Shown piece by piece: positions 6,225-13,730 of a DNA stretch of 16,741 nt (the first letter of the stretch is position 1; every line of letters starts with the position of its first letter). The stretch covers positions 1 through 16,741 of the forward strand of contig CAJQNX010000032.1 in the NCBI GenBank assembly GCA_905479795.1, given 5' to 3'. Below the pieces are notes generated by a model. That model was not told the origin of the DNA. It worked only from the letters and a program-made list of their open reading frames with translations, and did not search any database. This DNA comes from an uncultured Candidatus Midichloriaceae bacterium. Lineage in GTDB: Bacteria; Pseudomonadota; Alphaproteobacteria; Rickettsiales; Midichloriaceae. A program made the position numbers and the translations under genes.

Positions 6225-7010
6225 TTATAATTCGTCATGGTTATTAATTTGCTCTGTATTTATTATCGTTGCATATGCAATATTATCACCATACAAAGAG
6301 TATTCTCCTTGAAGATCATCAAGCTCATGTGATATCAGGATAGATTGTCCTAACTTAGAAGTCCACCTATTTATTACTTCAGTTTCTAACAAATTTTCTA
6401 CATACCTTGCACCGTGAAGAAATTCATTATTTTTATCAAAATAAAATACAACTGTGTTATTGGTTAACTCTACATCACTTTTAGCTATTGAACTTAGATC
6501 ATCAACTATATTTAATATATTAGCAGGTGACTTTTCATATAATTTAGCTTTATCATCTAAAAACGAATTAATTGCTTTAGATACAGATAATCCTTCTTTA
6601 ATGTATGCAGTTATGTCAGAAGGATTAACCCATTTTGTTACTCCTATTGCCCATCCGATACAATTATATGTAGCATAGTATTGAATATCAACAATGCATT
6701 CAAATTTTTCTAATTCACATATATTTTTTAACGTTTTAGGATTGTAATGGCTAAGTTGTGATATATAATCTCCTGTAATCTTATTATACAAATGTATTAA
6801 AGCGTCTTTTTGCATACAATCGTACTGTTCACATAAAGGTGAATTAGCATCGTTTGTGTATTCTCCACCTTTGGCTAAAAACTTTATGGTTTCTGTGTGA
6901 GCTTGTGGAAAATATTGATGACCTGTATCCGGATTTATAGAAGTAAAAATACCTATTTCCTTACTAGTTAATAATCTGTTAAAATCTTTGCCTTTTTCTA
7001 CAAAACTCAT
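6225..7010 (-). CDS. Possible Cys-His hydrolase with NCxxWA / HGAR / WTSKLG motifs, first gene of operon
   Basis: This 261-residue protein has no signal peptide or membrane helix. Its C-terminal 150 residues carry a motif set I recall from an uncharacterised bacterial domain (I believe named DUF7689): YNCIGWAIG (115-123, C117 candidate nucleophile), VVFYF followed by HGARY (199-203, H199 candidate base), then RWTSKLGQ (215-222), ISHEL (227-231) and a final strand with GEYSLYGDN. The Cys ... His-after-strand order resembles NlpC/P60- or papain-like hydrolases. The N-terminal 100 residues are unfamiliar; they contain several cysteines (C60, C65, C98, C105). The ATG lacks a strong Shine-Dalgarno sequence, but a near-consensus promoter lies 38 nt upstream. 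The next gene follows after 14 nt. Motifs are directly visible; the fold and any activity are inference. Confidence 0.75.
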   Translation of the reverse strand: MSFVEKGKDFNRLLTSKEIGIFTSINPDTGHQYFPQAHTETIKFLAKGGEYTNDANSPLCEQYDCMQKDALIHLYNKITGDYISQLSHYNPKTLKNICELEKFECIVDIQYYATYNCIGWAIGVTKWVNPSDITAYIKEGLSVSKAINSFLDDKAKLYEKSPANILNIVDDLSSIAKSDVELTNNTVVFYFDKNNEFLHGARYVENLLETEVINRWTSKLGQSILISHELDDLQGEYSLYGDNIAYATIINTEQINNHDEL

Positions 7011-7047
7011 AAGCAGCTAGTATTAATTTATAAAAATCCCTGAGTTC

Positions 7048-7076
7048 ATTCTAATTCATAATAATTTAATATTCAA
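7048..7076 (-). promoter_or_regulatory. Promoter of the 7010-5695 operon
   Basis: Minus strand TTGAAT (7071-7076) and TAGAAT (7048-7053) with an exact 17-nt spacer. The promoter ends only 15 bp from the IS3-type terminal repeat at 7092, so the IS inserted just upstream of it without destroying it. Confidence 0.55.
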
Positions 7077-7091
7077 TAACAATTTATTTTG

Positions 7092-7385
7092 TGAAGTGAA
7101 CCCCAAAACATGGAGTCAAAGTTAAGCAACTTTTTTATATAATCCATAATATAACATTCCAAAATTATTAGGGGAATAATAATTTAAAAAGTAATGTTTC
7201 CTATAGGAATTATAGAAAGTTTCAATGTACTCAAATATCATAGAATTGGCAACATCTCCTGAGGCAAAACTTCTACCAAGCTCCTATTTTATAGTGTGGA
7301 AGCAAGATTCAGCAGCCGCATTATCAGGATAATTTGCTTTTCTTGAAAGACTTTGAGTTACTTTTAAATTTCTTGAAACTTTTTT
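7092..7385 (-). mobile_element. IS3-family insertion sequence remnant (3' end of orfB)
   Basis: Minus-strand reading gives the C-terminus of an IS3-group DDE transposase: SRKANYPDNAAAESCFHTIK, a TAG stop at 7284-7286, then ELGRSFAS, FEYIETFYNSYRKHYF and SPNNFG, with its natural TAA at 7122-7124. The catalytic Glu of the DDE triad is in AAAES. Between stop and outer edge lies TGAAGTGAACCCCAAAACAT (from 7092), the form of an IS3-group terminal inverted repeat. Only about 90 codons survive; orfA and the first two catalytic Asp regions are gone, so it cannot move itself. Confidence 0.85.
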
Positions 7386-7485
7386 GACACCTCAAGAATT
7401 TTATGAGAACATGAACAGTAATATGAATTAGAGTAGCAGTTGTCACTTTAATTTACAGATCAATGTGATTTTTAATGGCAAGGTA

Positions 7486-7992
7486 ATGACTGATCAAAAT
7501 TTACTATTCTCAATAGTTAAGATTATATACAGCACACCATCATGGGTTTGGATTGTTTTAGGATATTTGATTTTTATAGGCATTAGAGCGACTAAACCTC
7601 GATTAGTTTACATACCAAAGTTATTCATCATTCCAGTGGTTCTTTCTGGTTTGAAATATAAGATATTTATGGATGGCACGCTTTTCGTATGGATGGGGTA
7701 TTTTATCTGCCTCTTTTTATCATCCTTTTTGAGTTTTAAATATTCATCCACGCAAAAAATAAAAATTATAAAAGGAAGTATGTATCTTAAATTACCTGGC
7801 ACCTATTGGACACTTGTAGTTTTAATGTCCTTTTTTACTATGAAATATATTTTTGGGTATATAAGTGCGACACAAACAGCTCTTTACCAAGAGCTACAGG
7901 TATTTGAAGTTAGTATGAGCGGATTATTTTCTGGGTATTTTTTAGGAAAAGCTATTAATTACTTAACTCTATTAAAAAAGGAGTCAATATGA
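7486..7992 (+). CDS. Small multi-pass inner-membrane protein (DUF6622-like)
   Basis: This 168-residue hydrophobic protein has about four to five membrane segments (residues about 18-33, 42-60, 65-85, 105-125 and 140-158). The start of the first segment, TPSWVWIVLGYLIFIGIRAT, followed by KPRLV and an IIPVVLSG stretch, is the pattern I associate with the DUF6622 family of uncharacterised integral membrane proteins. I chose the ATG at 7486, which puts 16 residues before TPSWVW as expected; a GTG seven codons earlier (7465) is in frame and also possible. Neither has a good ribosome binding site. The region just upstream carries an IS3 remnant, so its native promoter may have been lost. The stop overlaps an ATG (7989) that opens only eight codons. 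No function can be given. Confidence 0.7.
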   Translation: MTDQNLLFSIVKIIYSTPSWVWIVLGYLIFIGIRATKPRLVYIPKLFIIPVVLSGLKYKIFMDGTLFVWMGYFICLFLSSFLSFKYSSTQKIKIIKGSMYLKLPGTYWTLVVLMSFFTMKYIFGYISATQTALYQELQVFEVSMSGLFSGYFLGKAINYLTLLKKESI

Positions 7993-8188
7993 AAAATAAA
8001 AATAGAATTACATGAAATTAACCTAGTTTGAATTACTGCGAAAACTACTAATAGTCTAGAAATAAATCTTGAAACAGCCAACAGCTCTATTGCAAAGGGT
8101 ATTGAATATTAAAAAAAACTTTTAGATAGAGTAATCCAATGAATAAAAATTAAATGGGTTATTGAAAAAGTTGAGTTGATTTTTTGCG
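7989..8188 (+). other. Stub of a lost downstream gene and featureless spacer
   Basis: AAGGAG followed by an ATG that overlaps the preceding stop (ATGA at 7989-7992) looks like a translationally coupled gene start, but the frame reads MKNKNRIT and stops. No continuation was recognised in the other frames up to the hairpin at 8189. It is probably the 5' scar of a gene once co-transcribed with the membrane protein. Confidence 0.3.
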
Positions 8189-8218
8189 AATCACTACCAC
8201 CTTGGGAGGTTAGTGATT
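8189..8218. terminator. GC-containing hairpin, possible terminator
   Basis: AATCACTA (8189-8196) pairs with TAGTGATT (8211-8218); inside, CC-CC pairs with GG-GG around one mismatch and a small loop, giving a stable stem for such A/T-rich DNA. On the minus strand it lies downstream of the Fic remnant and runs into GCAAAAAATC. There is no good T-run on the plus side, so a terminator role is uncertain. Confidence 0.35.
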
Positions 8219-8267
8219 TACAGGGGCTTTTCTATCAATGCATAGTATTAGGCTTGTCCCTTTTAAT

Positions 8268-8702
8268 CTATATTATTAGCTGCATTGCTTCAGCATTATA
8301 ATGATAGCATCCAATACTTTTTAAATTACTTCTTCCAGCCATTAAGCATTTATGCCATTTATAAATACTTTCATTAGATAGAGGTACATTATAATTTTTA
8401 TATAAATGTGTCATTATTTAAGCTATATCTTCCTCTGCAATAAATAAGCGAGATGTAGGGTTTTTGATTCCAAAATTTTTGCATATAGAAGAATGTAAAT
8501 TAGCTCTATTCAATATCTCATCTTCTATTTCAGATGTATGAAATGCTTCATTGCCTAGTATATCAATAATAAAAGCATTTTTATCATTCTATCAATATGT
8601 AACAACAAACCTCTGCACATCCATGATTTCTATAAAATTGTTCTTCTAATTTTTTGGTAATTTGTTTATCAAAAACAAATTAGGCCATTCTTTTATTTGC
8701 CA
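8268..8702 (-). pseudogene. Broken Fic-family gene (DUF4172-type N-terminal part)
   Basis: Minus-strand fragments read, in order: WQIKEWPNLF, then in another frame FVFDKQITKKLEEQFY, then FHTSEIEDEILNRANLHSSI with CKNFGIKN, then a stop, then THLYKNYNVPLSNESIYKWH, KCLMAGRSNL and IGCYHYNAEAMQ. This is the order of the DUF4172 domain and the start of the Fic domain (usual forms: WP.F.FD, SSEIEGEIL....VRSSIARRLGI, WH..L..GR...IG.YR....MQVVSG). At least one frameshift and several in-frame stops are present, and the sequence ends before the HxFx(D/E)GNGR catalytic motif. The AMPylation active site is therefore gone and the gene is dead. Family identification from the ordered motifs is good. Confidence 0.75.
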
Positions 8703-8778
8703 ATTCCAAAGCATAAGCTATAAAATAATTTCTTTTAACTCAATATATAGAGAAATATAAGCTAAAGCTTGTAAAATA

Positions 8779-9767
8779 TTAAGCCGTTAGCAAACTCAAT
8801 AAATAGTCATTACTCCCAGCCTGAGCGTTTTAATCTACCTCTAAAACTCCTCTTAGAATGTGAATCGTGAGAACGCACTACATTGAGAGCAATCCGCTTT
8901 AAAATTGCAAAACTTCTAACACTTTTTCTCTCTGCTTTCTGGTCTTCATCTTTTTTTAGATGCACATCAAAAACCCAATATAGCTTGTTTTTGATACCCC
9001 AATGGTTGCGAATATAACTGGGTGATTTGTTATTTTATGATGATGGCTTGATAAATAATAACGCCACTAAGCACTCACTTTTTTATTTGGATCATTGTTT
9101 TTAGAGCTCATTTTTTCAACTGCAATTACGCTTTTTGCTCCTACCCAATCTGCAGCTTTATTTAGTTTAAAAATATCATATCCAAAATATCTTCTTCTTA
9201 CTAATCTTCCATGGTTGTCATCAAATTTGTCATGCAGCTTATTTGCATTTGATTCACCTTCTTTTGCAATATACTCTAACACTGATATGTATATTTTTGG
9301 ATAATTTTTTTCAGTTCTAATACGTAATGGTCACCTTTTTCTCTTATCTTTTTTATAATTTCTTTTTGATATTCAGCTGCATCAATATTTGTAGTATTTC
9401 CTCTTATTGCCAAAGATTCGAGTAGAATTGGGATTACTCTTGTTTCGTTAGATTTTTGATCAATTGCCTCTTCTGCCAATACAATGTTATTTTCATGGCA
9501 TCATGCACTAACTGATTGTAAGCATGTTATTTTGCCGCTTTTGCTCCCTCGCATTGCCTTTCCATCTGTTGCTATTTGCACTACTTTTTTTCCTGTATTT
9601 ATCATTTCTTTTGCGTTATTTATTAATAAAGCCTCTATAATTTTTGGATCAAGTATTGTGAATAATCATCTAAATGTCCATTATGACGGTATTTTTGATT
9701 TTAAATCTATCTATTTTAATAACCACTCTTTTTTTATTATTACAGCAACTTTATCTATTGTAGGATT
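8779..9767 (-). pseudogene. Degenerate ISAs1-family (IS4-like) transposase
   Basis: Minus-strand pieces fit an H-repeat/ISAs1 DDE transposase from end to end: FTILDPKIIEALL, IATDGKAMRGSKSGK (first catalytic Asp), SA-stop-CHENN, KSNETRVIPILLESL, TNIDAAEYQKEIIKKI (second Asp), GDHYVLELKK, HGRLVRRRYFGYD, then after a stop YYLSSHHHKITNHP, a frameshift, RNHWGIKNKLYWVFDVHLKK (catalytic Glu region altered), RSFAILKRIALNV and finally NDYLLSLLTA before TAA at 8779-8781. I count at least three stops and three frame changes. About the first 60 residues are missing or unreadable and terminal repeats were not found. Two short open pieces (9067-9282 and 9276-9479) are parts of this wreck, not genes. Confidence 0.85.
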
Positions 9768-9892
9768 AAAGCTCTTTTAACACTATATAGGAGTATAAAC
9801 CAGTAAGCATTTACTTTGCACCTTAATCAAATGTTGTACTGTTTTTAACATAATTAATACCTCTAATTTATCCCAAAAATATAAAATCACGA

Positions 9893-11179
9893 TCATTCAT
9901 CAATTGAAATGAGTGCGCTTTCAAAATTTTTGTTTTTTCCCAGTTTATAATCCTTAATAAATACTATCAATATAAATGCAATCAAAGCAGAAATTGGCAA
10001 AACACTTAATGCGATTCTATAGTCATATTTTGTGTATATAACAGCTCCAACATGCCCTTTATTAAGTATGTATCCTATTAAAGGGTGAAAAATTAAACCT
10101 GCAAGCATAACAGTCATGTTTATAATTGAAGTAGTAAGAGCAGAAGTTCTTTTGTCAACTAAGTCACATGCAAGTGCAAATGAAAGTGTTTTTGCGGAAT
10201 AAAAAATGCCTGCTAAAAATAAACATATGTATATTTGATATTCTAACATATTAAAATTACCGTAAAGAATTGCGGTATATAATATACATGCTACTACAGA
10301 TGATACTAGCATTACTATTTTACGGCTTTTAAGTACATCGGATAGTATAGCAATAATTGGGCTTCCGATACCAGCTCCCATAAACATAAAAGCAATTGCA
10401 TTTGCTGCAATAGTATAACTAGCTTCAAAATATACCATAATAAACCCAATTCCCCAGCCTGCTCCTAACACTGTTATTGGTAAATAAGTTAGCATTCCAT
10501 AAACGGACAATAAAATTATTTGAGGGTTTTTTAAGATTAATTTAAAATCTTTTAAAATTGGATTTTTAACTGCTAGGACATGTTTTTGTTTAAGTTCTAT
10601 TAAAACAGACGAGAGCGCCATAAAAAGAATCAGCGAAAGTACCACACCAATAAAGACCATGCATAAAATTATTGTTTTCCAATCAAAAATATGAGTTAAT
10701 GCTTTTAGAGGTGTGCCTGCAAGTATGGCGCCCAAAGTTCCAAAAAATATTGTCATACCAATGCCAATGCCTACTTTATTAGAAGGTAAAATTATTGTAG
10801 CTACTTTTACTGCCCCAATAAAACCAAATGCAGACCCTATTCCCATAACAAATCTTGATGCGGCAGCATATACAATGTTATCAGAATAAACTAAGCCTAA
10901 TGCCCCTAGCGCACAAAGTAAAGGTGCAATAGGAAGTAGATATTTTATTTGAATGCGATCAATTGTGATGCCTAAAGGAATTTGAAGACCAGCATACGCA
11001 GCAGAATAAGATGCAATAATAATACCAAAACCTGCAGCTTCAACATGAAATACATCCATAAATTCTTGAGCTAAGGTATTTGGTAAAACACGAAGCGCAA
11101 ACTGATAGCAGTAAAAAAGCCCACAAGTAAGCATTATTAACCATGAGTTAAATCTTTTTTTAATAAGTACATTTGGCAT
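9893..11179 (-). CDS. Major facilitator superfamily transporter
   Basis: This inner-membrane secondary transporter has 428 residues and about twelve hydrophobic segments in two six-helix halves, the normal MFS size. Segments in order include WLIMLTCGLFYCYQFALR (about 13-30), GFGIIIASYSAAYAGLQIPL (50-69), YLLPIAPLLCALGALGLVY (79-98), RFVMGIGSAFGFIGAVKVAT (108-127) and GIGMTIFFGTLGAILAG (138-155). The second half starts near residue 220 after a basic loop. The MFS loop signature between helices 2 and 3 is present in degenerate form (PLGITIDRIQIKYLLP). The ATG at 11179 is preceded by AAAAG only, and a TATAAT lies at 11215-11220 on the minus strand. It is monocistronic. The substrate cannot be read from the sequence; relatives in intracellular bacteria are often predicted to import host metabolites, which is background rather than evidence here. 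Confidence 0.88.
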   Translation of the reverse strand: MPNVLIKKRFNSWLIMLTCGLFYCYQFALRVLPNTLAQEFMDVFHVEAAGFGIIIASYSAAYAGLQIPLGITIDRIQIKYLLPIAPLLCALGALGLVYSDNIVYAAASRFVMGIGSAFGFIGAVKVATIILPSNKVGIGIGMTIFFGTLGAILAGTPLKALTHIFDWKTIILCMVFIGVVLSLILFMALSSVLIELKQKHVLAVKNPILKDFKLILKNPQIILLSVYGMLTYLPITVLGAGWGIGFIMVYFEASYTIAANAIAFMFMGAGIGSPIIAILSDVLKSRKIVMLVSSVVACILYTAILYGNFNMLEYQIYICLFLAGIFYSAKTLSFALACDLVDKRTSALTTSIINMTVMLAGLIFHPLIGYILNKGHVGAVIYTKYDYRIALSVLPISALIAFILIVFIKDYKLGKNKNFESALISIDE

Positions 11180-11229
11180 CTTTTATTGGATAATTAAATT
11201 CAGCATTGAGGCGAATTATAACATCATCA

Positions 11230-11512
11230 TTAAATTTATTATATAGGTAATGTTTGATTTGAGTTTAGTAAAAGAGTTAAATAATCAAAAAGTTCACATT
11301 GGTGATAATTTTAATACTTGGTAACCTAGTCAATTATAAACTCGAAGCTTTAAATAAAAATTGGACTAGCGTATAGGTGTACGCGTAGAGTTATGACCTA
11401 TATAAAGCAATGGATTGAAAATAATAAACTTATCCTATGTTTTTTATAACTACAGTTGTATTCGATTTTTCATGTGCACGATTATTAATAGCTATGCTTT
11501 TTTATCATTTCT
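11230..11512. other. Spacer between MFS gene and mscS, one inverted repeat
   Basis: No gene was recognised. TATAGGT (11372-11378) and ACCTATA (11396-11402) are perfect complements around 17 nt that contain the near-palindrome TACGCGTAG. A short plus-strand frame in 11415-11615 is mostly antisense to the mscS gene and is rejected. Confidence 0.3.
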
Positions 11513-12442
11513 TTATATAGCATTAGGATATGTAATGATTTTTCTTATAGGTATAGGAACGCTCACTCCATTTTTTTGTAATGCTGCCCATATTTCTAAT
11601 TTAACTTCACTTTGAGGAATAAAAAAACCCTTCTTAACATCTTCTATCCAAAATAATAATAAAAATGTGATTATTCCATCATGGATATCTTGCAATACAC
11701 AAAATGGGGCAGGATTTTTTAAACAATGTACACTTTTTTCTGCTGTATTTAATATAATATGCTTTACTTTATTAATATTTTCCTGATAAGAAACTTCTAT
11801 TTTTATTTCTAGTCGTAAGTTAGAGTCTTTGTGAGTCCAGTTAATAATTTTATAATTAATAAATTCTTCATTAGGAACCATCATTTCTTTTCCACAAAAT
11901 GTTTTGATTGAAATATAGCGCCCTCCAATTTGGCTTACAAAGCCTATAGTTTTATCATTAAGTTCAATTAAATCGCCTACTTCAAATGATTTTTCAAACA
12001 ATAATATTATACCTGTAATAAAATTAGCAGCAATTTTTTGTAAACCAAATCCAATGCCAATTCCAATAGTTCCGCTAAAAACTGTTAATGCTGTTGTATC
12101 CACTCCCATTATCCCTAATGTTACTAAAAATACAATTGTGGATACAGTGACATATAACGTTTTTATTAAAATTTCTCTATTACTTGGTTTTAGTCTTGAG
12201 ATTTTTCTTATTCTTTTTTCACTATATTTTATTACCCATAAAGATGTTGTCACTAAAATAATTAGTGCAATGATTGTTATAAGAATTGAATATACAGTGA
12301 ATCTTAATGAGCCTATAGTAAACGATAAACCATCTGAATCTAAAAATTGTTTAATGTAAACACCAAAATATATAAAAACTCCTAAAAAAAATACAACTAA
12401 CGAGTAAAATAGTATGTTTTTTTTACTAACTAATTTATGCAT
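11513..12442 (-). CDS. MscS-family small-conductance mechanosensitive channel
   Basis: This inner-membrane channel opens under membrane tension and lets solutes out during hypo-osmotic shock. It has 309 residues, close to the compact MscS form. Membrane segments lie at about 9-29, 47-71 and 95-113, followed by the pore helix 3 (SGTIGIGIGFGLQKIAANFI, 123-142) with the alternating Gly pattern of MscS. The beta domain follows: FEKSFEVGDLIEL (149-161), then VPNEEFINYKIINWT (189-203), the (V/I)PN motif typical of the family. The C-terminal alpha/beta cage domain ends in PIPIRKI. The ATG is supported by a near-consensus promoter (12476-12504). A second, related channel gene is transcribed away from it on the other strand. 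Confidence 0.92.
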   Translation of the reverse strand: MHKLVSKKNILFYSLVVFFLGVFIYFGVYIKQFLDSDGLSFTIGSLRFTVYSILITIIALIILVTTSLWVIKYSEKRIRKISRLKPSNREILIKTLYVTVSTIVFLVTLGIMGVDTTALTVFSGTIGIGIGFGLQKIAANFITGIILLFEKSFEVGDLIELNDKTIGFVSQIGGRYISIKTFCGKEMMVPNEEFINYKIINWTHKDSNLRLEIKIEVSYQENINKVKHIILNTAEKSVHCLKNPAPFCVLQDIHDGIITFLLLFWIEDVKKGFFIPQSEVKLEIWAALQKNGVSVPIPIRKIITYPNAI

Positions 12443-12475
12443 AATCTTTATATAAAAATCGGGATATCACACTGT

Positions 12476-12504
12476 ACTATACATAATACTCATAGTATTA
12501 TCAA
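12476..12504 (-). promoter_or_regulatory. Promoter of the minus-strand mscS gene with embedded operator
   Basis: Minus strand TTGATA (12499-12504) and TATAGT (12476-12481) are 17 nt apart. A perfect inverted repeat, ATAATACT-(3 nt)-AGTATTAT (12483-12501), occupies the spacer and touches the -35 box, so a dimeric regulator bound there would block RNA polymerase. The ATG is 33 nt beyond the -10 box. Confidence 0.6.
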
Positions 12505-12690
12505 GTTAAACTAGTAGAAAATGGGATGGCCCAAAAGAACAGTTAAACATTTATTATTTTGAATAATGTGTTTAAAATATAATATTTTGTTCACTCTATA
12601 CAAAAATGTTATTAGTTATATTTAATCTTTAAGATATAAAAGATAGTATAAAGAAAAATACATTATTATGTTTATAAACATAAAAACTTA
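12505..12690. promoter_or_regulatory. Divergent intergenic region between the two mscS genes
   Basis: This is A/T-rich and gene-free. It must hold the promoter for the plus-strand mscS gene. A TATAAT is present near 12580, but I could not find a convincing -35 partner at normal spacing, so no promoter is assigned. Confidence 0.3.
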
Positions 12691-13589
12691 ATGACTAAAA
12701 ACATTTTAATTTTAAAAAAATAATCATATATGCGTTGGCTATATTGGCAGTATTTGCTATCCTGAAATATTTAGGGATATTGACAACAATATTAAGTACA
12801 GATTTGCTAACCATTAAAATTGGTGAAATTCAGATTCCTTTTTATTTATTTTTAAAGGTTTTTCTAACTATAATCATAATGCTGTGGATAAATAAGGCTA
12901 TTATTTATCAATTAGAAAATAAAATCTTCAATATTAAAAAAGTTACTACTTCTAATGCACAATTAATTATGAAAATTGTTACTACAATTATTTATGTAAT
13001 AATTTTCTTTATTTCTTTAGAAATATTGGGTGTGAATTTAAGCAGTATAGCCTTTTTTAGTGGCGCTATAACTGTGGCGCTAGGTTTTGGATTACAAAAG
13101 ATAACCTCTAATTTTGTTAGTGGTATTATTTTATTATTAGAAAAATCAATCAAACCTAGAGACTTAATAGAATTAAATAATGGTACTATTGGTCTTGTAT
13201 TAACAATATATACAAGATTTACCTTACTTAAAACTTTTAATGGAAAAGTTATAATAATTCCTAACGAAGATATGATGACGAATAAAATTATCAATTGGAC
13301 TTATTATAATAAAAAGGGAGAAGTTAAAATTTCTGTAAAACTATTTTGTGATACTACCGTAAAAAAAGCTCAATTGCTTATGCTAGATATAGCAAACTCA
13401 AATATAATGGTATCAAAAGATCCTAAGCCTGTTTGCACATTTAAAGCATTTAAGGAAGGAGTTATTGAAATGCAGCTAGTAATATGGCTTAAAGACGTAA
13501 CAAATGGGATAGATGTTCCAATAAATAATATCAAATTAGTACTTTTTGAGGAATTTAAAGCAAATGGGATTAAATGTGCAATACCTTGA
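12691..13589 (+). CDS. MscS-family channel, second paralogue, with a possible +1 frameshift in a poly(A) tract near its start
   Basis: This is a mechanosensitive channel of the same family as its divergent neighbour. The main frame (open from 12699) shows membrane segments followed by the pore helix FFSGAITVALGFGLQKITSN (coded around 13050-13110), then LEKSIKPRDLIELNNGTIG, IIPNEDMMTNKIINWTYY and the C-terminal cage domain ending GIKCAIP. The main frame has no ATG or GTG at its 5' end; the first usual start codon is TTG at 12735, which would begin inside membrane segment 1. An ATG at 12691 in another frame reads MTKNILILKK and then stops just after seven A (12714-12720). One extra A would join it perfectly to IIIYALAILAVFAILKYLG. 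The gene is therefore started at TTG, rescued by slippage, phase-variable or freshly broken. Family identity is certain; start and activity are open. Confidence 0.8.
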
Positions 13590-13730
13590 AAATTTAATGG
13601 CAGATCTAATAACTCCTGCCGAAAGCCGTGGATAATTTAACCCAAAGGAGATTAAACTTTCAAACATAACGTAAACAGTTTATAGTCAAAATTATTATTG
13701 AGTAAATAATATATAATACTTCAAGAATAC

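Noticed and set aside
7284..7286. Programmed readthrough or frameshift in the IS3 orfB
   Set aside because: The TAG lies in the catalytic domain after AAAES, not at the orfA-orfB overlap where IS3 elements use frameshifting, and the 5' part is missing; it is decay.
9067..9479. Two minus-strand open pieces as separate genes
   Set aside because: They are consecutive parts of one broken transposase, separated by a frameshift, and neither has its own start signals.
9484..9780. Plus-strand 98-codon frame
   Set aside because: The minus strand here encodes the start of the degenerate ISAs1 transposase (IATDGKAMRGS), so the plus frame is an antisense shadow.
12054..12359. Plus-strand frame opposite the first mscS gene
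   Set aside because: It is antisense to the intact channel gene; the low-complexity hydrophobic translation reflects the complement of membrane-segment codons.
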